From assembly GCA_003446545.1 (NCBI GenBank), contig DMAO01000061.1, positions 1 through 6,951 of the forward strand: DNA of 6,951 bases, read 5' to 3'. Below the pieces are notes generated by a model. That model was not told the DNA's origin. It ran no database searches and saw only the letters and a list, made by a program, of their open reading frames with translations. Positions within the stretch are counted from its first letter, which is position 1. Each line of letters starts with the position of its first letter. Both the position numbers and the translations under genes were made by a program. This DNA comes from Sphaerochaeta sp. Lineage in GTDB: Bacteria; Spirochaetota; Spirochaetia; Sphaerochaetales; Sphaerochaetaceae. This document shows, piece after piece, positions 1 to 6,714 of the stretch.

Positions 1-1365
1 TTTGGTGCCACCTCTGAAGAGATTAGCATCAAGGCTCTGAGAGAGGGCGGATACTCACAGATCTTCTACGCCATCGGCAGTGAAGTGGACAATGACATCC
101 CCCTCACAGGGGACCGATCACGTGTTCGCCGTTCTCTTGAGTTCCTCGGTGCCTTCCGAAAGGATCCCTCCAAGGTAAGCCTTGGCAAGCATGTGGTCGT
201 CGTCGGTGGAGGCAATACAGCCATGGACAGTGCCCGTGCCGCCACAAGGGTTAGTGGAGTGGAGAAGGTATCGGTCATCTACCGTAGGACAAAAAAAGAG
301 ATGCCTGCAGACCTTGAGGAGTATGCCAATGCTATCTCTGAGAATGTAAAGTTCATCTTCCTGGCAAATCCTGAATCCTTCGAGGGAAACCAGCTCACCG
401 TCCGAACGATGGCCCTTGGCGAGAAGGATGCCTCCGGCAGACGCCGTCCGGTTGCAACCGATGAGACTTTTACCATGGATTGCGATGTCATGATAACCGC
501 CATCGGTGAGTATGCGGACAGCGAGAAACTTACCTGGTTTGGTGTCCCTGTCAATGAGAAGGGCTGGCCCATAGCTGATAAGGAGACCAAGGAGACTGAG
601 GTTGCAGATGTGTATGCCATCGGAGATGTACAGACAGGCCCTTCTACAGTAGTCCAGAGTATTGCCAGTGCACGCGCCGCCGTTGAGGCAGCCATAGATA
701 AGATTCTCGGACCGGAGGATGAGGAAGGTTGTTCCTGTGGTCACGACCACGGTCCTGATGAAGCGTGTGAGGACGATGATGATGAATTTGATGAGGACTT
801 CGATGAGGAACTCTCTGACCAGGACAACGAGGAGCTGACAGCAGCAGAGAACGAGTATTTTGCTGAAATTGCCGAAAAGAAGAGCCGAATTCTTGTATCC
901 AAGGCTGTGGACGACAAGAAGTTTGCCCAAACCGAAGCAAGCCGCTGTATGGAGTGTTCCTACATCTGCAACAAGTGTGTGGATGTGTGTCCGAACCGTG
1001 CCAACGTTGCCATTGATGTGCGTAACACCGGTGTCTTCTCCGATCCCTTCCAGATCCTCCACCTCGATGCCTATTGCAACGAGTGCGGTAACTGCGAGAC
1101 TTTCTGTCCGTATGACGGAGGACCCTATCGCGAGAAGTTTACCCTCTTCAGCCGCAATGATGATTTCGAGAACTCCAAGAACAGTGGTTTCTTCGTTGAG
1201 GACGAGGAGATTCTTGTCCGCCTGGACGGGAAGATCTTCCATTGTTCCCTTGATGGGGATGGAATACTCACCGGAGACAAAGAGGGCATCACAGACGAAG
1301 TGGCTGCCATGATAGAAGAAGTGTTCACAACCTACAGCTATCTGCTGGGGTATGTGGCCGAATAA
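1..1365 (+). CDS. ygfK: YgfK-type Fe-S/flavin oxidoreductase, C-terminal part (5' end outside window)
   Basis: The frame is open from base 1 to the TAA at 1363-1365, so this is the last 454 residues of a larger protein; the E. coli family member is about 1,000 residues. An internal GTG at 85 is not a real start. Visible domains resemble the glutamate synthase small-subunit/pyridine nucleotide oxidoreductase fold: a Rossmann dinucleotide site VVVVGGGNTAMD around residues 65-76, and an FAD-contact motif AIGDVQTGPSTVVQS with its Asp at 209. An acidic Cys/His-rich linker (about 238-285) follows. Two Fe-S sites come next: C316, C319, C323, C326, C330-Pro, and a classical CxxCxxCxxxCP at C359, C362, C365, C369. 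The tail matches my recollection of E. coli YgfK closely (CNECGNC, DFENS). The family is often called putative selenate reductase subunit; the likely role is electron transfer to or from the XdhD/YgfM molybdenum hydroxylase in purine catabolism, which is inferred. The downstream ssnA is tightly linked. Confidence 0.93.
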   Translation, partial: FGATSEEISIKALREGGYSQIFYAIGSEVDNDIPLTGDRSRVRRSLEFLGAFRKDPSKVSLGKHVVVVGGGNTAMDSARAATRVSGVEKVSVIYRRTKKEMPADLEEYANAISENVKFIFLANPESFEGNQLTVRTMALGEKDASGRRRPVATDETFTMDCDVMITAIGEYADSEKLTWFGVPVNEKGWPIADKETKETEVADVYAIGDVQTGPSTVVQSIASARAAVEAAIDKILGPEDEEGCSCGHDHGPDEACEDDDDEFDEDFDEELSDQDNEELTAAENEYFAEIAEKKSRILVSKAVDDKKFAQTEASRCMECSYICNKCVDVCPNRANVAIDVRNTGVFSDPFQILHLDAYCNECGNCETFCPYDGGPYREKFTLFSRNDDFENSKNSGFFVEDEEILVRLDGKIFHCSLDGDGILTGDKEGITDEVAAMIEEVFTTYSYLLGYVAE

Positions 1366-1369
1366 GGAG
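1364..1369 (+). promoter_or_regulatory. Shine-Dalgarno deciding the GTG start of ssnA
   Basis: AAGGAG lies six bases before GTG 1376 and shares bases with the ygfK stop codon, so ribosomes ending ygfK would be placed to start ssnA. The in-frame ATG at 1352 lies inside ygfK, has no comparable site, and would add eight residues not expected from the family. Confidence 0.75.
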
Positions 1370-1375
1370 CATATT

Positions 1376-2698
1376 GTGTCTAGTATTGTTATCAAGAACA
1401 CCCGTGTCATGCAAACTATGCCTCCCTTTGGTGTAACCGAAGATATTGATGTCGTCATACAGGACGACATCATCACCGCCGTAGGAAAAGGATCAGGGGA
1501 TACGGTCAAGGCTGACAAGATCATTGACGGCAGGAACAAGACAGTAACAGCGGGGAACGTGTGTGGTCATCACCACTACTACTCCGGCCTTTCCCGAGGG
1601 ATGCTTGTCTCCGCAGGTCCTCAGAATGACTTTATCCAAATTCTTAAGGAGTGGTGGTGGCGCCTCGATAGGGGTCTTGATGAGGAAGCTTTATACTACA
1701 GCTCCCTTATCAGTTCCCTCGATGCAATCGCTGCAGGTACCACTACCTGTATCGACCACCATGCAAACCCCAACTACATCGCCAACTCCCTGGACACCAT
1801 TGCCAAGGGGATGGAAGAGGTCGGAGTCCGGGGAACTACCTGCTACGAGGTTACCGACCGTAACTTTGGCATGAAGGAAGTTGAGGCCGGTGTTGAGGAG
1901 AACCTGCGCTTTGCTAAATCAGCAAAGAGTCGCAGGCTCGTCAGAGGTATGGTAGGAGGGCACGCGCCCTTCACCATCCCTGATGAAGGCCTTCGTATGA
2001 TCGCTGAGGTAATGCATGAAAGCGGGGCAGGTCTTCACCTCCATGTTGCCGAGGACAAGTACGATGTGGTGCATTCGCACCATCACTACAATATGGATAT
2101 TGTCGACCGTCTGGAGAAGTTCGGGCTGTTGACGGACAACTCACTGTTGGTGCATGGCCTCTTCCTCAACGAAGCTGAGATTGAAAAGATCAACAGCCAT
2201 GACACGTTCTTCGCCCACAATGCGCGAAGCAACATGAACAACCATGTGGGGTACTGCCAGAACCTCCAGAAGGTGAAGAACCTGATCATCGGTACCGATG
2301 GTTGTGGGGGGAATATGTTTGAGGAGCTTAAGCTTTCATTCTTCAAGCATAAGGATGAGGGTGGCTCCTGGTGGCCTGGTGATTTTGTCACAGCCCTTGC
2401 CAGAGGGAACAAGCTTGTCGAAAAGTATTTTGATGGCAAGTTCGGTAGGGTGGAGGCTGGCTTCAAGGCTGACCTCAATATTCTGGATTATCACAATCCG
2501 ACACCCTTGGTAGCTGACAACAGTGCCGCTCACTTTGTGTGGGGCATGAGCAGTAACTGTGTGGAAAGTGTCATTGTCGATGGTAAGGTGGTAATGGAAA
2601 ACCGCCAGTTCCCAGGCATTGATGTGCCTGCCATCTACGCAAAGGCCGCAGAAGTTGCCAAGCGTGTTTGGGAAAAAGTGGATACTATCGCTCCGTAA
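1376..2698 (+). CDS. ssnA: SsnA, putative amidohydrolase of the selenium/purine cluster
   Basis: A 440-residue protein from GTG 1376, close to the about 442 residues of E. coli SsnA. It belongs to the metal-dependent amidohydrolase superfamily, in the cytosine deaminase/chlorohydrolase branch. An N-terminal beta-sandwich strand set (SIVIKNTRV...DVVIQDD) leads to the first metal motif HHH at 65-67 within VCGHHHYYSGLSRGM. Further expected metal or catalytic residues are HLHVAE (H221, H223, E226), LVHG (H260), FAHNARSN (H281) and GTDG (D308). The C-terminal strands (ADLNILDY, VIVDGKVVMENR) close the composite beta domain. No signal peptide is seen, so it should be cytoplasmic. The true substrate is not settled; it probably hydrolyses or deaminates a purine-derived ring intermediate. 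It sits between ygfK and ygeY in one apparent transcript, with only 10 bases between the ygfK stop and its start. Family assignment is firm; reaction is inferred. Confidence 0.93.
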   Translation: MSSIVIKNTRVMQTMPPFGVTEDIDVVIQDDIITAVGKGSGDTVKADKIIDGRNKTVTAGNVCGHHHYYSGLSRGMLVSAGPQNDFIQILKEWWWRLDRGLDEEALYYSSLISSLDAIAAGTTTCIDHHANPNYIANSLDTIAKGMEEVGVRGTTCYEVTDRNFGMKEVEAGVEENLRFAKSAKSRRLVRGMVGGHAPFTIPDEGLRMIAEVMHESGAGLHLHVAEDKYDVVHSHHHYNMDIVDRLEKFGLLTDNSLLVHGLFLNEAEIEKINSHDTFFAHNARSNMNNHVGYCQNLQKVKNLIIGTDGCGGNMFEELKLSFFKHKDEGGSWWPGDFVTALARGNKLVEKYFDGKFGRVEAGFKADLNILDYHNPTPLVADNSAAHFVWGMSSNCVESVIVDGKVVMENRQFPGIDVPAIYAKAAEVAKRVWEKVDTIAP

Positions 2699-2736
2699 CG
2701 GAAGCGAACGAGAATATGACCAGAACGGTCAAAGGG

Positions 2737-2741
2737 AAGGA
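2737..2741 (+). promoter_or_regulatory. Shine-Dalgarno supporting ygeY start at 2746
   Basis: AAGGA, within GGGAAGGA, sits four bases before ATG 2746. Two upstream in-frame ATGs exist: 2668 lies inside ssnA, and 2716 has only a distant GGAAG. Starting at 2746 gives 405 residues, matching the family length of about 403. Confidence 0.6.
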
Positions 2742-2745
2742 ATAC

Positions 2746-3963
2746 ATGACGATTCAGGAACAGATCAAGGCAAAGGCTGCCGAATATCGCGATTATACGG
2801 CTATCAACCTCTCCAAAATGGTGAAGGTGAAGAGCTACAGCTCTCAGGAAGAGGACGTATGCCGTCTTATCGTCACCCTCTGTGAAGAGGCTGGTTTCGA
2901 TGAAGTCTACATCGACGGGCTCGGTTCAGTAATCGGCCGGGTTGGAAACGGGAAGAAAAAACTGGCTTTTGATGCGCACATCGACACCGTCGAAGTGGGT
3001 AACATGAATAACTGGAATTTTGATCCCTTCAATGGTGAGATTAAGGACGGTATAGTCTACGGTCGTGGAACCAGTGACCAGAAAGGTGGGGCAGCTTCAA
3101 TGATCACCGCCGGACGTATCCTTAAGGAGCTCGGCTACGGTGGCGAATATACTGTGTACTTTACCTTCACCGTAATGGAAGAGGACTGTGACGGCATGTG
3201 CTGGAAGTACCTCATTGAAGAGGAAAATTTCAAGCCGGATTTGGTTGTCTCCACCGAGCCTACCACCTGTCAGCTCTATCGCGGTCATCGTGGGCGCATG
3301 GAGATCAGGGTTATCCTCAAGGGTATCTCCTGTCATGGGAGTGCTCCGGAACGAGGAGTCAGTGCAGCGTACAAGGCAGCTAAGGCTGCTCTTGCCATTG
3401 AGCAGCTGAACAAGGACTTGCAGCCTGATGCAGAGAAGTTCCTCGGAAAGGGAACCGTCACCGTCAGCCAGATGGATGTCAGGGGACCTAGCCAGTGTGC
3501 AGTTGCAGACTATGCCATGCTCTACCTTGACCGTCGCCTGACATGGGGTGAGGATGCGGAACTTGCCATTGGCCAGGTCCGAGACTACATCTCCAAGGCA
3601 ACCGGTGATGATCCTTCAGCAATTGTTGTTGAAATGCCTAATTACGAGAAGGTAGGCTGGACAAGGAAGGAATACTCACAGGAACTCTACTTCCCCACTT
3701 GGAAGATCGAGAAGGACCATCCTTTGGTAGTTGCTGGTGTTGCTGGCTATGAGAAGCTTTTTGGTAAGAAACCTGTGGTTGACAAGTGGACCTTCTCCAC
3801 CAACTTGGTTGCAACCACCGGAAGGCACAAGATTCCTGCTATCGGCTTTGGCCCTGGCGACGAATCCCAGGCTCATGCCCCCAACGAGATCAACCGTGTT
3901 GATGACCTGGAAATCTGCTCAGCGTTCTACGCAATGCTTCCCTATTCCCTTGAAAGGAACTAG
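2746..3963 (+). CDS. ygeY: YgeY-type M20 family metallohydrolase
   Basis: A 405-residue di-zinc hydrolase of the M20/ArgE/DapE/carboxypeptidase G2 family, very similar to E. coli YgeY as I recall it (RGTSDQ, EEDCDG, STEPT, SCHGSAPERG, DKWTFSTN, HAPNE). Predicted metal ligands are H78 in DAHIDTV, D111 in GTSDQ, E146 in MEEDCDG, E171 in STEPT and H377 in HAPNE; D80 and E145 are the expected catalytic pair. The middle part, starting near the SCHGSAPERG motif, should be the lid/dimerisation domain. No export signal is visible. The family is annotated as a putative selenium metabolism hydrolase; in purine-degrading anaerobes it is thought to cleave an amide or ureido intermediate, but its exact substrate cannot be read from sequence. 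It follows ssnA by 47 bases and is the last gene before a terminator. In E. coli ygeY lies several genes away from ssnA, so its position here is a rearrangement. Confidence 0.92.
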   Translation: MTIQEQIKAKAAEYRDYTAINLSKMVKVKSYSSQEEDVCRLIVTLCEEAGFDEVYIDGLGSVIGRVGNGKKKLAFDAHIDTVEVGNMNNWNFDPFNGEIKDGIVYGRGTSDQKGGAASMITAGRILKELGYGGEYTVYFTFTVMEEDCDGMCWKYLIEEENFKPDLVVSTEPTTCQLYRGHRGRMEIRVILKGISCHGSAPERGVSAAYKAAKAALAIEQLNKDLQPDAEKFLGKGTVTVSQMDVRGPSQCAVADYAMLYLDRRLTWGEDAELAIGQVRDYISKATGDDPSAIVVEMPNYEKVGWTRKEYSQELYFPTWKIEKDHPLVVAGVAGYEKLFGKKPVVDKWTFSTNLVATTGRHKIPAIGFGPGDESQAHAPNEINRVDDLEICSAFYAMLPYSLERN

Positions 3964-3972
3964 GTCAGATGG

Positions 3973-4001
3973 TTTATGATGAGTAACCGATATGGTATAC
4001 T
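3973..4001 (+). promoter_or_regulatory. Candidate promoter P1 overlapping the ygeY terminator
   Basis: TTTATG (3973-3978), a 17-base spacer, then an extended -10 TGG-TATACT (3993-4001). The -10 is good and the -35 is weak. The expected start near 4008 falls inside the left arm of the terminator hairpin. A matched pair by chance in an AT-richer spacer is possible. Confidence 0.3.
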
Positions 4002-4004
4002 AAT

Positions 4005-4035
4005 AGCCACGGGGTGTAATCCTCGTGGCTGTTTT
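4005..4035 (+). terminator. Rho-independent terminator after ygeY
   Basis: A 10-bp stem AGCCACGGGG (4005-4014) pairs with CCTCGTGGCT (4021-4030) with one G-T wobble. The loop is six bases (TGTAAT), and a short T run follows at 4032-4035. It lies 41 bases past the ygeY stop and should end the ygfK-ssnA-ygeY transcript. The T run is short, so read-through is plausible. Confidence 0.8.
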
Positions 4036-4059
4036 GAACTTTCGGCTGCCCATTCTCTT

Positions 4060-4088
4060 TTTACATAACTGATGGAGGGTGGTATTCT
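4060..4088 (+). promoter_or_regulatory. Candidate promoter P2 for the second unit
   Basis: TTTACA (4060-4065, five of six to the sigma-70 -35), a 17-base spacer, and an extended -10 TGG-TATTCT (4080-4088). It lies just past the terminator and would start RNA near 4095, leaving a leader of about 400 bases before the deaminase gene. The assignment rests on pattern alone. Confidence 0.4.
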
Positions 4089-4485
4089 GCTCGTAGGAGA
4101 TCCGTACATGGCGATCTGGCCTATGGGAAAACCATGGAACCAGGGCTTGGGGATCAGAACCGAAGTACCTAGGCCATTACCTCCCGACAGTGTATCCAGA
4201 ATGCCTTTAGGCAGATCTGAGGATGTAGGACCATAGATCCTGCTCCCTTGGACTCTGCCTGGTTCAGGATGGTGTGCACTGTGGATTTTTCTGCTTTCGA
4301 TAGGGGCTCCTGCAAGTCTCTACGAACTGGATGCAACAACACTTGGGAAGCCTGGTGCATCCTTACAGCCTCTGCTTCCCACCTTCCTTGCTGTCACAGG
4401 ACAGCTTGCGATGCCGGAGTTTGGACGGACTTCACCCTCTTGGATGCTGGAAGTGTCAGAACGTTCCTTGGTGGAGTCATCGTGT
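4089..4485 (+). other. Gene-less leader region with inverted repeats
   Basis: This stretch has no convincing gene. Frame 1 is open from ATG 4072 to a TAG at 4234 (54 codons) and then without a start to 4548, and a 79-codon Cys/Trp-rich frame runs 4248-4487. Neither has a Shine-Dalgarno or a recognisable motif. Possible RNA stems are TGGCCTA/TAGGCCA (4117-4123 with 4170-4176), GGAGG/CCTCC (4074-4078 with 4180-4184), ATGG/CCAT (4123-4126 with 4132-4135), TGGGAAGC/GCTTCCCA (4344-4351 with 4374-4381) and GCTGTC/GACAGC around an ACAG loop (4390-4405). I could not match it to a known riboswitch, tRNA or other named RNA. It could be a cis-regulatory leader, an unknown small RNA or the remains of a gene. 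Confidence 0.4.
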
Positions 4486-4490
4486 AGGAG
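4486..4490 (+). promoter_or_regulatory. Shine-Dalgarno deciding the start of the 8-oxoguanine deaminase gene
   Basis: AGGAG five bases before ATG 4496. It rejects the longer frame starting at ATG 4331, whose extra 55 residues are Cys/Trp-rich and unlike an amidohydrolase N-terminus. Confidence 0.75.
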
Positions 4491-4495
4491 AACCT

Positions 4496-5884
4496 ATGAA
4501 GGATTCACTCATACTGAAAAACATCTTTTGTCTGCAGACCAGCTTTGACAAAAAGGCTCTTAAGGGTGCCGACCTGCTGATCGTGGGCAATAAGGTAGCA
4601 AAAATAGCACCTGAGGGTGGACTTGTCGCACATGAGGGTGTGAGGGTCATCGACTGTTCGCACCATGTGGTCATCCCTGGCCTGGTAAATACCCATCACC
4701 ACTTTTACCAGACTTTGACGCGCAATCATCCAGCTGTACAGAATGCCAAGCTTTTTGATTGGCTCACGTTCCTGTATGACGTATGGAAATATGTCGACGA
4801 TGAGGCAGTATACTACTCCTCCATGCTCGCCATGGCCGAACTCATGAAGACCGGCTGTACCCTGTCCACCGACCACCATTATCTCTATCCCCGCTCCTTC
4901 AAGGGCGACCTTATGGGATTGCAGTTCAAGGCAGCAGACCAACTTGGTATGCGCTTCAGCCCGACCAGAGGCTCGATGAGCCTGAGCAAGAAGGATGGTG
5001 GTCTTCCCCCTGACAGTGTGGTGCAGACCCTTGAGGAAATCCTCAGTGACAGTGAGCGGTGTATCAAGACCTATCATGACAGTGCCCCTGATGCAATGCA
5101 CAAGATAGCCCTTGCCCCCTGCAGTCCTTTCAGTGTCACCAAGGAGCTCATGACTGAGACAGCTGTCCTTGCCCGCAAGTACGGTGTGAGGCTCCACACA
5201 CACTTGTGTGAGACCTCCGATGAGGCCGATTTCTGTCAGCAGATGTATGGGACGACTCCAGTTGCCCTTATGCAGGAGTGTAATCTGATCGGAGACGATG
5301 TCTTTTATGCCCATGGTATCCACTTCAACGATGAAGAGCTTGCAATTCTCAAGGATACGGGTTCCCATATTGCACACTGTCCCTCTTCAAACATGCGCCT
5401 AGGCAGTGGAATCTGCCGTGTCAAGGAGATGTTGGAGATGGGTATCAATGTCGGTATAGGCGTTGACGGCAGTGCAAGCAATGACAGTTCCGACATGCTT
5501 GCAGAGGTGCGTCAGGCACTGCTGCTTCAGCGTGTTCGCTACGGTTCTGATGGACTTACCGTACAACAGGCTTTCACCATGGCAACAGAGAACGGTGCAA
5601 AGATGCTGAACTTCGCCAATGTTGGAAGGCTTGATGAGGGTTGGGCGGCAGATATGGCAATTTTTGATGTCTCCACCATCCCCTATGCAGGAAGCCAGAG
5701 TGACCCTGTAGCCAGTCTGATCTTCTGTGGAAGCAACCACAATACCGACTATACGATCATCAACGGAAAAGTTGTAGTGGACCAGGGGCAGCTGGTTGGA
5801 TATGACGAAAAAGAACTTGCCGATAAGGCAAATGCCATCAGCGCCAAGCTCATGGATAAGGCTGCCAGAAAGGAGGCATTATGA
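4496..5884 (+). CDS. 8-oxoguanine deaminase-like amidohydrolase
   Basis: A 462-residue cytoplasmic amidohydrolase from ATG 4496. It resembles the Pseudomonas 8-oxoguanine deaminase (Pa0142 type) as I recall it, through shared stretches: GLVNTHHHFYQTLTR, TDHHYLYP, TRGSMSLSKKDGGLPP, ALAPCSPFSVT, CPSSNMRL.SGIC and GVDGSASNDSS. Metal and catalytic residues are visible: HHH at 67-69, HTH-CE (H234, H236, E239), AHGIHF (H273), AHCPSSN (H294) and GVDGS (D324). Known family members replace the 2-amino group of 8-oxoguanine with oxygen, giving uric acid and ammonia; some also accept isocytosine. Less likely alternatives are guanine deaminase or a hydroxyatrazine-type hydrolase. It opens the second transcription unit and overlaps ygfM by four bases (ATGA), so the two should be translated together. 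Uric acid is a fitting substrate for a purine cluster, supporting the call. It is distantly related to the neighbouring SsnA. Confidence 0.85.
   Translation: MKDSLILKNIFCLQTSFDKKALKGADLLIVGNKVAKIAPEGGLVAHEGVRVIDCSHHVVIPGLVNTHHHFYQTLTRNHPAVQNAKLFDWLTFLYDVWKYVDDEAVYYSSMLAMAELMKTGCTLSTDHHYLYPRSFKGDLMGLQFKAADQLGMRFSPTRGSMSLSKKDGGLPPDSVVQTLEEILSDSERCIKTYHDSAPDAMHKIALAPCSPFSVTKELMTETAVLARKYGVRLHTHLCETSDEADFCQQMYGTTPVALMQECNLIGDDVFYAHGIHFNDEELAILKDTGSHIAHCPSSNMRLGSGICRVKEMLEMGINVGIGVDGSASNDSSDMLAEVRQALLLQRVRYGSDGLTVQQAFTMATENGAKMLNFANVGRLDEGWAADMAIFDVSTIPYAGSQSDPVASLIFCGSNHNTDYTIINGKVVVDQGQLVGYDEKELADKANAISAKLMDKAARKEAL
5871..5876 (+). promoter_or_regulatory. Shine-Dalgarno of ygfM inside the deaminase gene
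   Basis: AGGAGG four bases before ATG 5881, placed in the final codons of the upstream gene. Together with the ATGA overlap it points to coupled translation. Confidence 0.7.
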
Positions 5885-6714
5885 TCCAGGAATTTCTTAT
5901 TGCAAAAGATACTGAAGATGCACTCAAACTGAAACGAAACAACCCTAAAAGCGTATTGTATGCGGGTGGGACTGAGATAAACCGATTGAACTCAAGCATT
6001 GATGCTAGGACAGCCATCAGTCTCGCAAAACTTGGCCTTGATGTCATCAGCGACGAGGGAAACTCTGTCCGCATTGGCAGCATGGTCACCTTCACTCAGC
6101 TCATTGATTCGGCTCTTGTTCCCGAATGGCTGAAGACAGCAGCCCTATATTGCGGTTCCTTCACCAAGAGGAATATGGCAACCATAGGCGGTAATTTGGC
6201 TTTGTGCAGCGACCACTCCTATCTGGCTCCTGCCTTGCTCGCTTCCCGTGCACGGGTCCTGACTGCAAACATTACTGAAGAGGGCTCTTACGGTGAGGAC
6301 AATATCCCCATTCGTGAATACCATGCATACCATTCCCTGTTTAGCGGCACCCTGCTGCTAGGGGTGCTCCTCTCCAAGGACAGTCGGTTTGTAGGCTCCC
6401 TGCGATATGCAAATACGCTTCAGAGTCAGGCAGCTGTAACTGTTGGGTTTGGTGCGACAAAGAACGGGGAAGGCGTCATCGACCACGTACGTGTCTTTGC
6501 GGCCGTCAAGGGCATCGAAATGCAGCGGCTTTCCGCCATTGAGAATGCCATTGAGAATGGGGAGCTTACCACCAAACAGGATGTACAGCTTGCCGTAGGT
6601 CATGCGATCGAAACAAAGGGCGACAGTACCGGTAGTTCCTCCTACAAGCGGTATATTGCCAGTGAGGGGATAGCACAGCTATTTTCCGACTTCATCTCTG
6701 GAGGTGCAAAATGA
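5881..6714 (+). CDS. ygfM: YgfM-type FAD-binding subunit of a molybdenum hydroxylase
   Basis: A 277-residue protein of the xanthine dehydrogenase/CO dehydrogenase medium (FAD) subunit family; E. coli YgfM is about 259. The first FAD pyrophosphate motif is YAGGTEIN at 27-34 and the second is KRNMATIGGNLA at 96-107, both in the expected N-terminal FAD-binding domain. The C-terminal part (from about 165) fits the CO dehydrogenase flavoprotein C-terminal domain, with SLRYANTLQSQAAVTVGFG. The family is annotated as the FAD subunit of a probable selenate reductase or purine hydroxylase; it should pass electrons between the molybdenum subunit and a partner such as YgfK. It overlaps the deaminase gene before it and xdhD after it by four bases each, so a stable complex with XdhD is likely. 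No unusual residue loss was noticed. Confidence 0.92.
   Translation: MIQEFLIAKDTEDALKLKRNNPKSVLYAGGTEINRLNSSIDARTAISLAKLGLDVISDEGNSVRIGSMVTFTQLIDSALVPEWLKTAALYCGSFTKRNMATIGGNLALCSDHSYLAPALLASRARVLTANITEEGSYGEDNIPIREYHAYHSLFSGTLLLGVLLSKDSRFVGSLRYANTLQSQAAVTVGFGATKNGEGVIDHVRVFAAVKGIEMQRLSAIENAIENGELTTKQDVQLAVGHAIETKGDSTGSSSYKRYIASEGIAQLFSDFISGGAK
6700..6704 (+). promoter_or_regulatory. Shine-Dalgarno of xdhD inside ygfM
   Basis: GGAGG six bases before ATG 6711, within the last codons of ygfM. It supports the overlapping ATGA start. Confidence 0.7.

Noticed and set aside
118..1539. Long minus-strand frame opposite ygfK
   Set aside because: It is a shadow of the strongly supported ygfK frame. 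Its translation has no recognisable domain.
2668..2745. Longer ygeY starts at 2668 or 2716
   Set aside because: 2668 is inside ssnA and 2716 lacks a well-spaced ribosome site. 2746 matches family length and has AAGGA.
4076..4094. AGGGTGGTAT resembling the T-box antiterminator core
   Set aside because: No specifier stem, no AGTA-type upstream elements and no following terminator. It also lies over the candidate -10, so it looks like chance.
3961..4318. Open minus-strand frame of about 118 codons across the gap
   Set aside because: It has no early start codon, runs through the terminator hairpin, and shows no motif I recognise. It mirrors the plus-strand frame in the same codon register.
4169..4360. 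Minus-strand 63-codon frame in the gap, considered as a transposase remnant
   Set aside because: No DDE or HTH motif, no terminal inverted repeats and no target duplication were found around it.
4390..4405. GCTGTC-ACAG-GACAGC hairpin as a second terminator
   Set aside because: The stem is only 6 bp and is followed by CTTGCG, not a T run. It is kept only as a possible leader stem.
4331..4495. N-terminal extension of the deaminase from ATG 4331
   Set aside because: The extra 55 residues are Cys/Trp-rich with no family resemblance. ATG 4496 has a well-placed AGGAG and gives the usual family length.
4505..5377. Long minus-strand frame opposite the deaminase gene
   Set aside because: It is antisense to well-conserved amidohydrolase motifs and has no features of its own.
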